NCBI GenBank assembly: GCA_025175895.1
Contig: CM046001.1
Span: 25,306,314-25,370,313, forward strand
Direction of reading: 5' to 3'
DNA: 64,000 nt
Origin: Wurfbainia villosa
Taxonomy: Eukaryota > Streptophyta > Magnoliopsida > Zingiberales > Zingiberaceae
A program made the position numbers and the translations under genes. Shown in pieces: positions 45,171-56,246 of the stretch. Under the pieces are notes generated by a model that did not search any database, was not told the DNA's origin, and was given only the letters and a program-made list of their open reading frames with translations. Position 1 is the first letter of the stretch. Every line of letters starts with the position of its first letter.

Positions 45171-46074
45171 TCGAGGAACCTAGGTGGCGACCGGAAGCTA
45201 AGTGATAGGTCAGGAGGACCAGAGGTAAGAACCAAGTGTGGAGTGATGGTAAGACCATGTCTTCCATATGGGGACGATCATGGCGGCGATCCAACCAAGA
45301 CTTCCAGAGGAAGGTCTAGGTCGAGGTCGGATGGTAAGGAACCATCGTAATTACCATCGATCATGTATTATGTGCTAATTCTTTGTTGCAGGTGAGTGAT
45401 CAAGCTAACAGTCGACTGAAGGCTAGTAGTAGTCAACTGATCCTACCATCAGTCGACTGCTGAGGGGCATCAGTCGACTACTAGTCAAGCTGATCATCTC
45501 GAAGAAAGTCAAGATAAGCTCCACCAAAAGAGGGGGGATGAGGAGCTTTGACCCAGATATGGATCTCAACGAGCTATGGTTTGAGTGGATATAAAAGAAG
45601 AGGCTTTTCACCTATTTGGATCATCTAATTGTGCTCCCAAAGTGCTCCAACAATGCCAAGCTTCAACGACAATGCTATGCCATCGTAATGCCGACTTCAT
45701 GCCGAGCTTCCATCTTCTAAGTAGGTAGTTTCATTTCAAGTTGTTGTTTTACTTTCTTGTATTCAAGCTTTCCATTACTAAGAGGAGAGGTAGGCTTGTT
45801 GACTCTTTCTCTATCTTGTTTTTTGTAACTGTCATCTCCTACCTCCAATGAGGAGGAGACTTTTAGTGGATTGCCTCATCGAACACGGTCTACGATTGCA
45901 GGTCCCTGGATTAGTAACCTTTTGGTTGTGAACCAAGTAAATACAAAAGGTGTCCCTTTACTTTTGCTTTACTTTTATTTCCACTGCAATACTCGTGTTT
46001 TCGACGTATCGAAAAGAAAGTTTTTAAGTACGCTATTCACCCCCCCCCATCTAGCGTATTCACTCAATCGAACA

Positions 46075-46554
46075 ACCTTCACCTTACTTGTATAGACATA
46101 CCAAATAGAAAACCCATGAGAACCAAGAATATACTATAATAAATAGCTCAACATTATCAGTCCAGGAGATTGACACACTTGATCATAACATCAAATCAGA
46201 ATCCAGGAAACACCCCCATACTTCTTTAAAATTCCTATGAAATTAAAGAGAAATTGTTGCCAATAACTACTTTAAAAATATTTCTCAAAATACCATAGAA
46301 TACCTGAACATTTATTTTCAAACTTATAACATGATCATTTCCAAACTTCCCCTTATAATTTGCATATATTCAAAAGTCGATACAATATCTGTTGCTCAGA
46401 AACTATCCGCCCCACTCCTTTTCTAATAGAAATTAACATACCCCAAACTTACCTCATTAGAAGCTGAATTTTTTTACCTACCCACCATTTTCACCCTAAC
46501 AAACTTATGTCATATCATTCTATAATATGACTTCTCAAAATCGAGTGGAAAAAG
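46075..46554. other. G sequence between the C2 LTR end and the extra ORF, no gene seen
   Basis: A/C-rich non-coding DNA. It begins with ACCTT, the expected duplication site of C2. Nothing else recognised. Confidence 0.5.
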
Positions 46555-46588
46555 TTGTTATTTGCCCCCTATTCAACCCCTTTCTTCC

Positions 46589-46597
46589 CTATAAATA
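46589..46597 (+). promoter_or_regulatory. Candidate TATA box of the antisense extra ORF
   Basis: CTATAAATA stands about 80 bp before ATG 46670 in a C/T-rich stretch, a good plant TATA context. It faces opposite to G. Inferred from sequence only. Confidence 0.5.
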
Positions 46598-46669
46598 CAG
46601 AAGCAATCCCATCCTTTTCAAGAAGAAAAGTAACTCTTCAAAATCCCTTCCTTGAATACCCTCAAGAAA

Positions 46670-47449
46670 ATGCAACCCCTTTCTTCAATTCTCCATCCAT
46701 GGTTTACCTCCACCCATTCCAAAATTATAGGAGAACACTGTCGAACCCTTTCCTCCCGCATACAACTCCCCTCTGGCTGCCACATTATTGGAGCTAACTC
46801 CACCGAGCGCCCTCACCTATCTCCTGGTCACACCAAAGCTTGTTTCTCCGATCAAGTAGATGTCAGTCTATTTTTCCCCATTCATCCCTTCCTCTTAGAG
46901 GTTTCTGAATATTTTTCCATCCCCCTAAATCAACTAAGCCCCAACTCCTTCCATTTAATGCTAGGATTTTATCTTATCACCTCTTTTTTATCAATTACTC
47001 CTTCAGCCTTTCTTTTCCACTGCTTTTTCGAATAAAATTATCAGAAATAAGCATCTTTTACTTCCAAGCTCGGTCAAACTTTCAATTCCTTACCGGTATC
47101 CTTTCCTCACACAAAGAATGGAAGGAATAATACTTCTTTGTAAACTCTCCCTCTCCCTTTCCTTTTTCCTCTACATGGTTAACTACTCTTCCTCCTCTCC
47201 CTTCCCTAGGCTCTTACCGAGTTAATTAAGAGTATCAAATAATGACTTTATTGTTATCAGAAGAACAATTCAACTTGAGCCAGTTATTGACCAGATCGGC
47301 ACTGTCGTTAATAAAGACCATCTATCCTCTGCAGTAGGCTGGCACACTCGGTAACAATTGCTTCTAAGTGTATCTCTACATACTGTTATAACCTATATAA
47401 ATTTTAACTTGTTTCTTTTTCAGAATCATTATTACTGCAGGCTACCAAA
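46670..47449 (+). pseudogene. Extra ORF of G on the opposite strand, N-terminal part (Transposase_28-like)
   Basis: Open from ATG 46670 to 47035. The segment VSLFFPIHPFLLEVSEYF, IPLNQLSPNSFHLMLGFY and PSAFLFHCFF resembles the plant 'putative gypsy type transposon' domain (PF04195). A one-base frame change at about 47028 leads to ISIFYFQARSNFQFLTGIL and SSHKEWKE, the known continuation, then a TAA. A further coding-like stretch (PVIDQIGTVVNKDHLSSAVG) ends at a GT (47351); TTTCTTTTTCAG at 47412-47423 would close a 73-bp intron. The H insertion follows at 47455. Such extra ORFs, some antisense, are known in the Tat lineage. Confidence 0.6.
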
Positions 47450-49068
47450 CATACTATTGGAATCTTTTACGAAAATATACGCAAACGCAACGAAAAAAAA
47501 CTTGATCCCTCTAGAGATCCATGTGTATACATAAAGGATATCATATCTTTTAACTACACTTTAGTCGAGAAGTTACCCTTGTAGCGTAGCCCTTCACAAT
47601 CCCGACAGCAACTCCTTGATGTCAGATCTTAGCGCAATTAGAATGTCTACGCCTCTACGGTATCCACACGAACACTATCTTGGAGAAGGAGACAAAACAT
47701 TTGGTTATGCTAGCAACCACACCAAGGCTCTCCACCAAAGACTAGATTTTGGCCAAGAAGAAGGGAGAAGGGAAATGGGAAAAGCCCTACACGGCAAAGA
47801 GAGGATCCATGTCTCTCACTCAAATTTTTGGAGAGCTTAAATCCCATTTCTCATGCATTAACCCCTTTAAATGCAACATTGAGAATTAAATCCCATTTCA
47901 TGCATTATCCTTTTTGCATGCATTTGAGAATAAATCTCATTTCATACATTAATCCCTTTTCATGCAACATTAAGCATTAAATCTCATTTCATGCATTAAC
48001 CCTTTTGCATGCAAGGTTGAGGAGACTTCTAAAATTCCAATTGAATGCATGAATCCCAATTGCATGTAATAATCCCATTTTCATGCAACAACTCCCATTT
48101 GCATGTATAATTAATCATCATTAGTCATGCTAACTTTCTTCAATTAGTTTAACTTGAGTCTAACTCAAATTAAACCAATTGGAGTCCAACTCAAGTTTGG
48201 CCAAGCAATGAGTCGAACTCATTCTAGTCCATTCAATTAACTAATGAATCATTTAGTCAAACTAAGATGATCCTATCTCTAAAATAACATGTTCTTTGTG
48301 TGTAACCCAATAGGTTCTTGCAACGTTGGCAATGTTTCTAAAACCCTTTTAGAAACATAAGCAATGAGTGACATCTAGTAATGCATCATTGTTATCCAAG
48401 TGGCAAGAATGTCGAGATCCGACATAACCTTAGTGTGGCTACTATAATATATAACCTTGTCCTTCTATCCTCGATATCTAGATCGATCAATAAGGCATAG
48501 ATCGTGTCATCCTTTTATCAATCTTTGTGCTCTTGATCCCCAAGTATACTCACTCAAACAAATGAGCTCAATATCTCATATTAACAAATTTGACGATGGT
48601 CATGCATTTCGTGGTCCTACTCTATTAAGAGGCCTAAAGATATCACTCCCATCATATGGAAGGGATAGATCTCATCTACATTACTCACATCCCTCCGCAT
48701 AATTTGTTACATACCCAGTGATTGCCTTTAAAGTCCACCCTGTTACGGGTGACGTTTGACGATACCAAAGTACATAACTCCTTATATAGGGACCGTAGTG
48801 ATTTCAGGTCTAAGGACTAATCATACCAATAGTCACTATGAGAAAGTTTATGACACTCATATGACGATCCATGAAACTTTCTCACGGTGGGTCAATTCAG
48901 TATATATTCTCTAATATATACCCATGTGTCAACGTGAAATCACATATCCATGACTTGTGAGATCAAGTCATCAATTGACCTACATGCTAGTCTCAATGCA
49001 TTAATATTACTCTTGTATATTAATGCTTGACTAGGAATATTTAAGAATAGTGTTCTATAAAGCCTCTC

Positions 49069-49073
49069 ACAAT
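49069..49073. repeat. Target-site duplication ACAAT, left of C4
   Basis: ACAAT, identical to 54420-54424 after the C4 right LTR. Confidence 0.95.
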
Positions 49074-50227
49074 TGTAGGAGATCGGTACGGCTGGCTAGA
49101 GGGGGGTGAATAGCCCTTTTCGCTTGGATGCCGGTATTTGCTCGTCTACAAAACTAATTAGCGCAAGCGGAAGACTAATAAAGACAAACAAATAGAAATA
49201 CGAGAAAACAATCGCTAACAAAGAATATAACGTGGTTCACGGCTACGCCGCTAATCCACGATCCCCGATTCATTCTCGGTGAATCACTCCGCTAAACCAA
49301 TCCACTAAATGGTCTCTCCTTTGCACCAAGCTAGGTGGAGGTAACCTTTACAATCAAGATCACTCTTCTTACAAATAGAATGGAGTAAAAGTGAGTAAGA
49401 AGAGTTTAGAGCTTGTGGGTCATTAGGAAGATCACTTGGAGCATAAGCATTAGCCTCTCAAAGGCTTACACCCTCTCTTTTTATAGAGAGGGCTGATTTC
49501 TTCCTCCATCACCGATCACGCTGCCACTACAACGACTCCAACACGCCGGATCCCGACCTGTAGTCCATCGATGGACCGATGGACTCATCACGCCGCCCGT
49601 AGTCGATCGCCTGCCGACTACGAACCGCTTCGGGTCGAAACCCTATCGACTACCGACCATCGCTTTCGCAGCCGATCGATGGGTCTGGCAATGATCACCA
49701 CGATGATGGCGCCGATCACGCCCAATCAAGTCCCAGATACCGAACTCACTGACTCATAGCAATGACCGCCATGACATGGCAATGACCGTGTCGAAAACCC
49801 ATCCGACACTTGGCCAAATGGCCAAGTTTCACCTAAGAGCTACCCTTCCCCGGGTTACAATCGCTCACTCTCATTTCTCGGAGTCCCTCGCCTTCGAAGT
49901 TCTCTTCGTTCTCGGCCACATCCCTCAAAGATCAGCGCACGGCCGCAATGCTCCTTCGCGCCTCTTGCCTCGAAGTCTACTTCCTCCGGCTTCACTCCAA
50001 GCTTCTCGTCCGGCGGTCCCTCGGATGCTCCAAGCGCACGGCTTCCGCAAAGCTATCCTTCACCGACTCAAGGCACGAGTCATGAGATGTGAAACTCACC
50101 ACGGCTCCATGTGCGAATTACTAAGTCCTGCACGACTTCAACGCACATATCAAATCATCATATCAAACTAACTTAAACCCTTTGCCACACCATCAAAACC
50201 ATATTATGGCAAGAGATTGCCCTAACA
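49074..50227 (-). repeat. C4 3' LTR (1154 bp)
   Basis: Nearly identical to the 5' LTR for about 440 bp at one end and in the last 150 bp, but different in a middle block (about 49505-49790). That block here is rich in CGATCG, GACTACGA and GTAGTC words. Confidence 0.92.
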
Positions 50228-50243
50228 ATCTCCCCCTTTTTGA
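50228..50243 (-). other. C4 polypurine tract
   Basis: Minus strand AAAAAGGGGGAGAT next to the LTR start TGTTAGGGC. Confidence 0.92.
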
Positions 50244-51505
50244 TGTGTGGCAATCCGTTTAAGTTAGGTAAAAACATTTGATATAAATTCTAAGGTAAGA
50301 AAGCATGTAAAGATAAACATGATATAGCAACATGCAACTCCCCCTTAATCCATGAAACTCTCTATGCAAATTTTCTCCCCCTATCATATATTTCTCCCCC
50401 TAAAATAATTAACTTAAACATAATTATTTCTCCCCGTTTGACACCATCAAAAAGATTATCATTAAGTTATAAGCTCATGGCATCAAGTATAAAGACATAT
50501 GAAATCAGTCAAATAAAATCAATTCACTGATCCATCGATCATCATTATCGATCACACGATATGGCAAATGATCGGGCACAAGGAATCCGAATTTCTATTT
50601 TTCTGGATGAATTTCAGAAATGCATTATTAATTCCAAAAAATTCTAAAAATCATGAAATTTGGGGAACATATTTATTTTAAGTATATCTATCAGTGAAAA
50701 ATAGGTTTTCATGAAAAATCATTATATTTCTACATATTTGCCAAAAATCCAAAAGCTTTAAAAACTACTAGGTTTTTGATCATGTTAGTATCCATTTTAA
50801 CACCTAGTCTTGCTTTGAATTGTTCCAAAACATGAATACATAGATTTTAGATTAAGGAATTGTTTTGAAAACATATGAAATATCCAACCATGATCTTTGG
50901 GCAATATGTCTATGAATTAAACATAAGCCTTCCCCATGATTGGTCTATTATTGCTATGTTGATACTTTAAATGACCATCTAAATGCCATAGGCATTAGTG
51001 GACATTTGTATCATCCTAATATTTCACCCATGCTAAGTTTGCAATCAAGTTAGCCTATAGTGAGTGTGAGATGCATCCTAGGGGGTATTTGTATATACTT
51101 AACCAATAAATTCATGCAATTCTATCATGGTTAAGTATCAACCTAACATCCTACATGATCATAAAGACATATATGAATGAATTCTACATTATGATCATGA
51201 AACTCATGTATTCATCAAATAATAGTCATGCATTAGGTATTATATGATGATAATAAACAAAGTATTACCTAAAGCATGATTCAAACCTATTTCTTATAAT
51301 AACGTGCCAAATTTCAAAAACATAAATCATGATTGTAAATATTACATAGGAATTACATCAATCATCATGATTTAAGCATTAATATCTATTTATGGGTACG
51401 TTATCATCACCCAACACTATCTAAAAAAAATGTTGTCCCGTCATCCTAAGTCAACCAAAATATGATATAGGTCAAGTTCATATGGTTGACTACCCTAGGG
51501 GTTTT
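50244..51505 (-). other. C4 3' untranslated region, no gene seen
   Basis: AT-rich, with short CTCCCCCT runs near 50340-50440 of the kind also found in the C3 3' region. No Pol motif in any frame. It is the place where pol would stand in an autonomous relative. Confidence 0.75.
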
Positions 51506-53242
51506 CTAACCCTTAAGGATGGATTTTGGAACCCAAAATAAATTCTTTCCTATTGGGTTCACTAAATACTCCTTGGGGATCCATTTCCTAGCAATTACTT
51601 TCTTTTTATCTTGTCCCCTAGCTATTAGGCATTTGTAGGCCTTTTCATTTTTCTTTTCCTTGTATCCTAGGCCTTTCTTGTTGAAACTAGCTCTTTGGCT
51701 CCCTAAGATTATATTTAAGGTGTTGGAGCCAATTGTGAATTTCTCTAGGGCTTTGGTTAAATAATCTACCTTTTCCCTTAATGCCCTATTTTCCTCTATG
51801 CATGCATCATTAACATCCAAAGGTATATAATCATGTGAGCATGCATCATCATGGCAAGAAGAGGTATCATTATTATTTAAACATGCATTTTCTAGCTTAT
51901 ATTCCAAAGCCTTAATTTGATTAAGCATGCTTTTATTTTTCTTTTTCATTCCAAATAAGTCCTTAGTTAAACTAGAAATTATGGAAACTATTTTCTTAGG
52001 AGAAGCTTTCGTTACCATAGTTTCCAAATCCTCTTCTTCTTCTTCGGATGAGGAGGATGTAGAAGCTCCCCCTTCACTTGAGCTCTCTCCTCTTGAGCTT
52101 GATCCTTCATTTTCGGAGGAGGAGCAATCCAAGTCATCAAAGGCCATCAAGGCCAAATTGGTGACAAAGGCATTCTCCTCATCCGATGATGATGAGGAGG
52201 ATGAGGATGGGTCATCCCAGGTCCTTGCCTTTAGGGCTTTGACCTTTCCCTTTTCCTTTGTCTTCTTCTCCTCTTCCTTTTTCTTCTTGCTCCCCTTTTT
52301 CTTCTTCTTTTCTTCCTTCTTTTTCTTTTCTTCTTTGCTTTTGTTTAGGAGGGGACAATTATCCCTTATGTGCCCTTCTCCTTGGCAATTGTAGCATATG
52401 ACCTTCCCCCTTGGTCTTCTATTCCTATCATGAGATTTATCAAATCTAAAATTCTTAAATGCACGTCTTACCCTCCTTACCATATAGGCTTCTTCGGTGC
52501 TATCCATGGAGGAGGAGGAAGACACTTCGTCATCGGAGGAGGAGGGGATCTCTATCTTCTTCTTCCCCTTATTTGCCAACAATGCTACTCCTCTTGAGGG
52601 TTGAATTCTAGGCTCCTCTTGTATTCCTTCAAGCCTAGTTTCGTGTAATTCCATAGTGGAGAAAAATTCATCTAGAGTACTTACCTCTAGATTCTTTGAA
52701 ATGTAAAATGAGTCCACCATTGAACTCCACTTGGATGATCGGGGGAAAGCATCTATGGCCTTCATTATCATGTCGCGATTGGAGAGCCTTTCTCCTACAC
52801 TTGTTAGTCCATTTAAAATTTCTTTGAATCTAGAATGCAAAGAAGTTACCTTTTCTCCCTTTTCGAATTTAATGTTGGATAGTTGGGAGCGGAGGAGATC
52901 TCTCCTAGCTAGCTTCACCTCGGATGTGCCTTCATGAAGCTCAATTAGCTTCTCCCACATCTCCTTGGCGCTTAGGCATTCTCCTATTCGGTTGATTTCT
53001 TGTTGGGGGAGCACATTGAAAAGATGATGCTTGGATTTTGAATTTGCAAGGTGCTCTTCCCTTTGCCTTTTGGTCCACCTAGATTTCTCTATTGGCTTCC
53101 CCTCTTCATCCCTAGGCAAAACGAAACCGGATTTCATTGTAATCAAAATGTCAAAATCCGTTTCGAAATATACCTCCATTCGCTTCTTCCACCAAGCGAA
53201 TTCTCCTTCAAACTTCGGAGGATGGATGTTGGAGCCGGCCAT
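51506..53242 (-). CDS. C4 Gag polyprotein, 578 residues, intact
   Basis: Start ATG 53242 (MAGSNIHPPKFEGEFAWW), about 60 bp inside the LTR. Residues 1-220: copia Gag capsid region (WWKKRMEVYFETD, SAKEMWEKLIELHEGTSE, RRDLLRSQLSNIKF, WSSMVDSFYISKNL). Around residues 280-300: knuckle CYNCQGEGHIRDNC, a proper CX2CX4HX4C that binds RNA. Then a Lys/Glu run (about 305-345), two Ser-rich acidic stretches (to about 410), a coiled-coil-like Leu/Lys region, and the family tail LNIILGSQRASFNKKGLGY ... FWVPKSILKG. Longer than most copia Gags because of the low-complexity inserts. No stop or frameshift. The tail, which in SIRE-like elements leads to protease, ends here in a stop. Confidence 0.95.
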   Translation of the reverse strand: MAGSNIHPPKFEGEFAWWKKRMEVYFETDFDILITMKSGFVLPRDEEGKPIEKSRWTKRQREEHLANSKSKHHLFNVLPQQEINRIGECLSAKEMWEKLIELHEGTSEVKLARRDLLRSQLSNIKFEKGEKVTSLHSRFKEILNGLTSVGERLSNRDMIMKAIDAFPRSSKWSSMVDSFYISKNLEVSTLDEFFSTMELHETRLEGIQEEPRIQPSRGVALLANKGKKKIEIPSSSDDEVSSSSSMDSTEEAYMVRRVRRAFKNFRFDKSHDRNRRPRGKVICYNCQGEGHIRDNCPLLNKSKEEKKKKEEKKKKKGSKKKKEEEKKTKEKGKVKALKARTWDDPSSSSSSSSDEENAFVTNLALMAFDDLDCSSSENEGSSSRGESSSEGGASTSSSSEEEEEDLETMVTKASPKKIVSIISSLTKDLFGMKKKNKSMLNQIKALEYKLENACLNNNDTSSCHDDACSHDYIPLDVNDACIEENRALREKVDYLTKALEKFTIGSNTLNIILGSQRASFNKKGLGYKEKKNEKAYKCLIARGQDKKKVIARKWIPKEYLVNPIGKNLFWVPKSILKG

Positions 53243-53290
53243 TTTGAAAGTTGCTTGTTGTGGCGGTTAGTCCTTGACAAGCTTTCCTCG

Positions 53291-53302
53291 GCTCTGATAC
53301 CA
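53291..53302 (-). other. C4 primer-binding site (tRNA-iMet type)
   Basis: Minus strand TGGTATCAGAGC two bases inside the 5' LTR. Confidence 0.93.
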
Positions 53303-53304
53303 CT

Positions 53305-54419
53305 TGTAGGAGATCGGTACGACCGGCTAGAGGGGGGTGAATAGCCCTTTTCGCTTGGATGCCGGTATTTGCTCATCTACAAAACTAATTAGCGCAAGCG
53401 GAAGACTAATAAAGACAAACAAATAGAAATATGAGAAAACAATCGCTAACAAAGAATATAACGTGGTTCACGGCAACGCCGCTAATCCACGATCCCCGAT
53501 TCGTCCTCGGTGAATCACTCCGCTAAACCAATCCACTAAATGGTCTCTCCTTTGCACTAAGCTAGGTGGAGGTAACCTTTACAATCAAGATCACTCTTCT
53601 TACAAATAGAATGGAGTAAAAGCGAGTAAGAAGAGTTTAGAGCTTGTGGGGCACTAGGAAGATCACTTGGAGCATAAGCATTAGCCTCTCAAAGGCTTAC
53701 ACCCTCTCTTTTTATAGAGAGGGCTGATTTCTTCCTGCGCCATCACCGATCGCCACCCTTGGCGATCGCCATCACTACAACGACCTCCGAACACGTCGGA
53801 TCCCGACCGTTGTAGTCCAACAGAACTCTTGGCAGTCGACTAATGGACCTCCCCTATTGACGATCATTGCGCCTCAGAATGATCGATGATTCTTGGCGAT
53901 GATCGCCCACGTATGGCGATCGTGACCGCTCACAATGATCATCGTATAATTAATCGAACTCACTGATTGAGCGATCGCCATATGACATGGCAATGATCGT
54001 GTCGAAAACCCATCCGACACTTGGCCAAATGGCGCTGTTTCACCTAAGAGCTACCCTTCCCGTTACAATCGCCACTCATTTCTGAGTCCTCGCCTTCGTT
54101 CTCTTTGTTCTCGCCACGCCCCGGCAAAGATCAGCGACGGCTCGCAATGCTCCTTCTCGCCTCTTGCCTCAAGTCTACTTCCTCCGGCTTCACTCCAAGC
54201 TTCGTCCGGGGTCCCTGGATGCTCCAAGCGCACGGGCCGCAAAGCTATCCTTCACCGACTCAAGGCACGAGTCATGAGATGTGAAACTCGCCACGGCTCC
54301 ATGTGCGAATTACTAAGTCCTGCACGACTTCAACGCACATATCAAATCAACATATCAAACTAACTTAAACCCTTTGCCACACCATCAAAACCATATTACG
54401 GCAAGAGATTGCCCTAACA
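53305..54419 (-). repeat. C4 5' LTR (1115 bp)
   Basis: See the 3' LTR. The middle block (about 53738-54000) here holds many GGCGATC/GATCGCC and one GCAGTCGACTAATGG. Several 1-3-bp gaps in CG-rich words distinguish it from the 3' LTR between 54055 and 54240. Confidence 0.92.
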
Positions 54420-54572
54420 ACAATCAATTCTACCAATTGATGTGTTGTAGATAAGAACCTACTTTCTAGGAAATTATTATATTTATTCTACTAGAACAAG
54501 AATGAAGTAAATATAATAACAGAACTTTGCCTTTATTATTAATAGAATATGATGCTTACTACTAATACATTC

Positions 54573-55240
54573 TCCACCACCTTCCCATATAAATCCCATT
54601 CAACACCACCCTCGACAGCCAACACTTTCAATCCAACCCCTACCAACTTATCAAACTCCACAAACCCCTCTTTCTTCCTTCTCAACACCTGATCTTCCAG
54701 ATTACTTAATATCAAGTATCAACAAGGTTAGCATATATTGTCTTTTACTTATTTTTCTCGATACTGATATCTATCTCTGTAAGGTATCACAAGCATAACT
54801 CACTTGAACAACCAATGGGTACAATACACTAATAATCTCAAAAAAAGAATAACAAGAATGTCAAACTAGAGAATTGCAAGAATAAAGGCAGAAGCTGACC
54901 GAGCAGAACTATCAACCCTTCATTTCCAGACTTCTTACTTACAGAACACGCTAGATATATTAAAAGCTCTACCTCTTTAAGCAAGAATCAGTGCTTCTTA
55001 TGAAAATTCCTAGACTTCAGCTGCTATGAACGACATGTTCCTAGACAGAGGCTTTGCCTTCCTTCAATGGGCCTTACAAGATTGTATTAATCAATTCAAA
55101 GTAGCCGTCTACCCACCTCCCGGGCACTCTACTAGCTTTTTGGATATCGACAACACAATTGACCACACTTATCTTGATTTACTATCTTTTCCTTTCCTTC
55201 TAATACTGAAAAAATGTAACTTGTATTCATCATAACATTT
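54573..55240 (+). pseudogene. Extra ORF of G on the opposite strand, C-terminal part (weak)
   Basis: Continues the target of H. The only readable part is an open stretch from 55026 (MNDMFLDRGFAFLQWALQD, then PPPGHSTSFLDIDN), which has the look of the C-terminal end of such extra ORFs, with an aromatic/acidic end. The stretch 54573-55025 has possible splice signals but no clear frame. Assignment is by position between H and the G integrase. Confidence 0.35.
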
Positions 55241-55308
55241 GCAATACAATACATGACTTTTTCTACATTGTACTATTTAAAAGAACAAAACATAAATGTT
55301 ACAATGTT

Positions 55309-56246
55309 TTATCCACTAAAATAAGGGCGCAAGTGAAACACATTCCAAGGTCTTGCTAAAAGCCTCCCCTGAGCATCCTTCAAGTAATAAGCTCCCATTC
55401 TAACTCGGCTCTCCACATGGAAGGGTCCTTCCCATTTAGGTCCAATCTTACCCTTAGACCCCTTAGGTAGCACTTTCCTCAGCACTAAGTCTCCCACCTA
55501 AAAAGAACGAGGCACCGCCTTTTTATTATAAGATTTAATCACTTATGACCTATACCTTTCAGTATTGTATAAAGCAATATCCCTCTTCTTCTGAATCAAA
55601 TCAAACTCTATATTTCGAGCCTCACTATTGTCACTCGGAAAATATTTCATTACTCGTGCAGACTTCACCCCCACTTCTACAGGCAACACTGCTTCTGAAC
55701 CAAACACCATACTAAAGGGAGTGGCCCCCGTAGCTCTCCTTGGAGTGGTTCGGAAACACCATAATATATTGGATAATTCCTCCACCCAACTACCACCTAC
55801 ATGCTACAACTTAGATTTTAATCCATGTACCAATTCTCTATTAGTTGCCTCAGTTTGTCTGTTACTTTGAGGATAAGCTACAGATGAAACACTTGCTCAG
55901 TTTTGAAGTCTTGACACCACTTTGCTAACTTCTTACCCTGAAACTGTCGACCATTATCAGAAATAAGTCTTCTAGGAATACCAAAATGACACACAATGTT
56001 CTTCCATAAAAATTTCAATATTATCTGCTCAGTGATACGAGCTAAAGGCTCAGCTTCTACCCACTTAGAAAAATAATCAACAACCACCAACAAAAACTTC
56101 TTTTGACCTGTCCTGACAGGAAATGGCCCAACTATATCCATATCCCATTGATCAAAAGGACAAGCCGATACTACTGCTTTTATATACTCAGCTGGTTGAT
56201 GCTGCCAATTATAATGCCTTTGATAACTTTCACATTGTTGAACCAA
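55309..56246 (-). pseudogene. G integrase
   Basis: Core in three pieces: QWDMDIVGPFPVRTG with KKFLLVVVDYFSKWVEAE (first Asp; 55878-56246), GIPRRLISDNGRQFQG (second Asp), then, after a frame change, AYPQSNRQTEATNREL (Glu) with an in-frame TAG near 55800. Next ELSNILWCFRTTPRRATGATPFSMVFG (to 55785), and the C-terminal domain GDLVLRKVLPKGSKGKIGPKWEGPF ending RPWNVFHLRPYF (55309-55497). No chromodomain follows, as in the Tat lineage. It inserts DNA copies; here it is broken. Confidence 0.9.

Larger units (their letters stand above)
17093..46074 (+). repeat. C2 3' LTR, split in three by insertions T and E
   Basis: Three pieces form one LTR of about 1.1 kb: 17093-17224 (TGTTGGTGCAGGGGCACC start), 33618-33688 and 45176-46074 (ending TCAATCGAACA). 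Their order and sequence match the C3 LTR read in reverse: GAGAAACTGTGGTGGTC and GGAGAACTTC in the middle piece, then AAGACTTCCAGAGGAAGGTCTAGG in the last. T sits at LTR position 132 and E about 76 bp further. The last piece carries CAGTCGACTG palindromes and a poly-C run in the CTATTCACCCCC end. No primer site follows 46074; Tat element G follows, so the element ends here. Confidence 0.88.
49074..54419 (-). mobile_element. C4: gag-only Ty1/copia element with an open Gag
   Basis: 5346 bp between perfect ACAAT duplications. LTRs 49074-50227 and 53305-54419 (TGTAGGAGATCGG ... GCCCTAACA), primer site TGGTATCAGAGC at 53291-53302, purine tract at 50228-50243. The interior encodes one open Gag (51506-53242) and nothing else; after its stop come 1.26 kb of AT-rich DNA and then the purine tract. 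There is no trace of protease, integrase or RT. The element can move only with Pol supplied by others. It is the youngest-looking element of the window by its intact ORF. Confidence 0.95.
47455..54567 (-). mobile_element. H: solo LTR of a T-related copia family, interrupted by C4
   Basis: Pieces 47455-49073 and 54425-54567, about 1.76 kb together. Read on the minus strand they match the T LTR in order: TATTAGTAGTAAGC start, TATTATATTTACTT, TAGGTTCTTATCTA, GACTAGCATGTAGGTCAA, CACAAGTCATGGATATG, ACCCGTAAC.GGGTGGAC, CGGAGGGATGTGAGT. It is clearly more diverged than the T LTRs are from one another. Both ends show TA instead of TG/CA (G-to-A changes). CATAC (47450-47454) and CATTC (54568-54572) flank it. 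No interior follows, hence solo. Confidence 0.8.

Noticed and set aside
51927..52394. 155-codon plus-strand ORF rich in Ser and Phe
   Set aside because: Antisense of the Ser-, Glu- and Lys-rich low-complexity part of C4 Gag.
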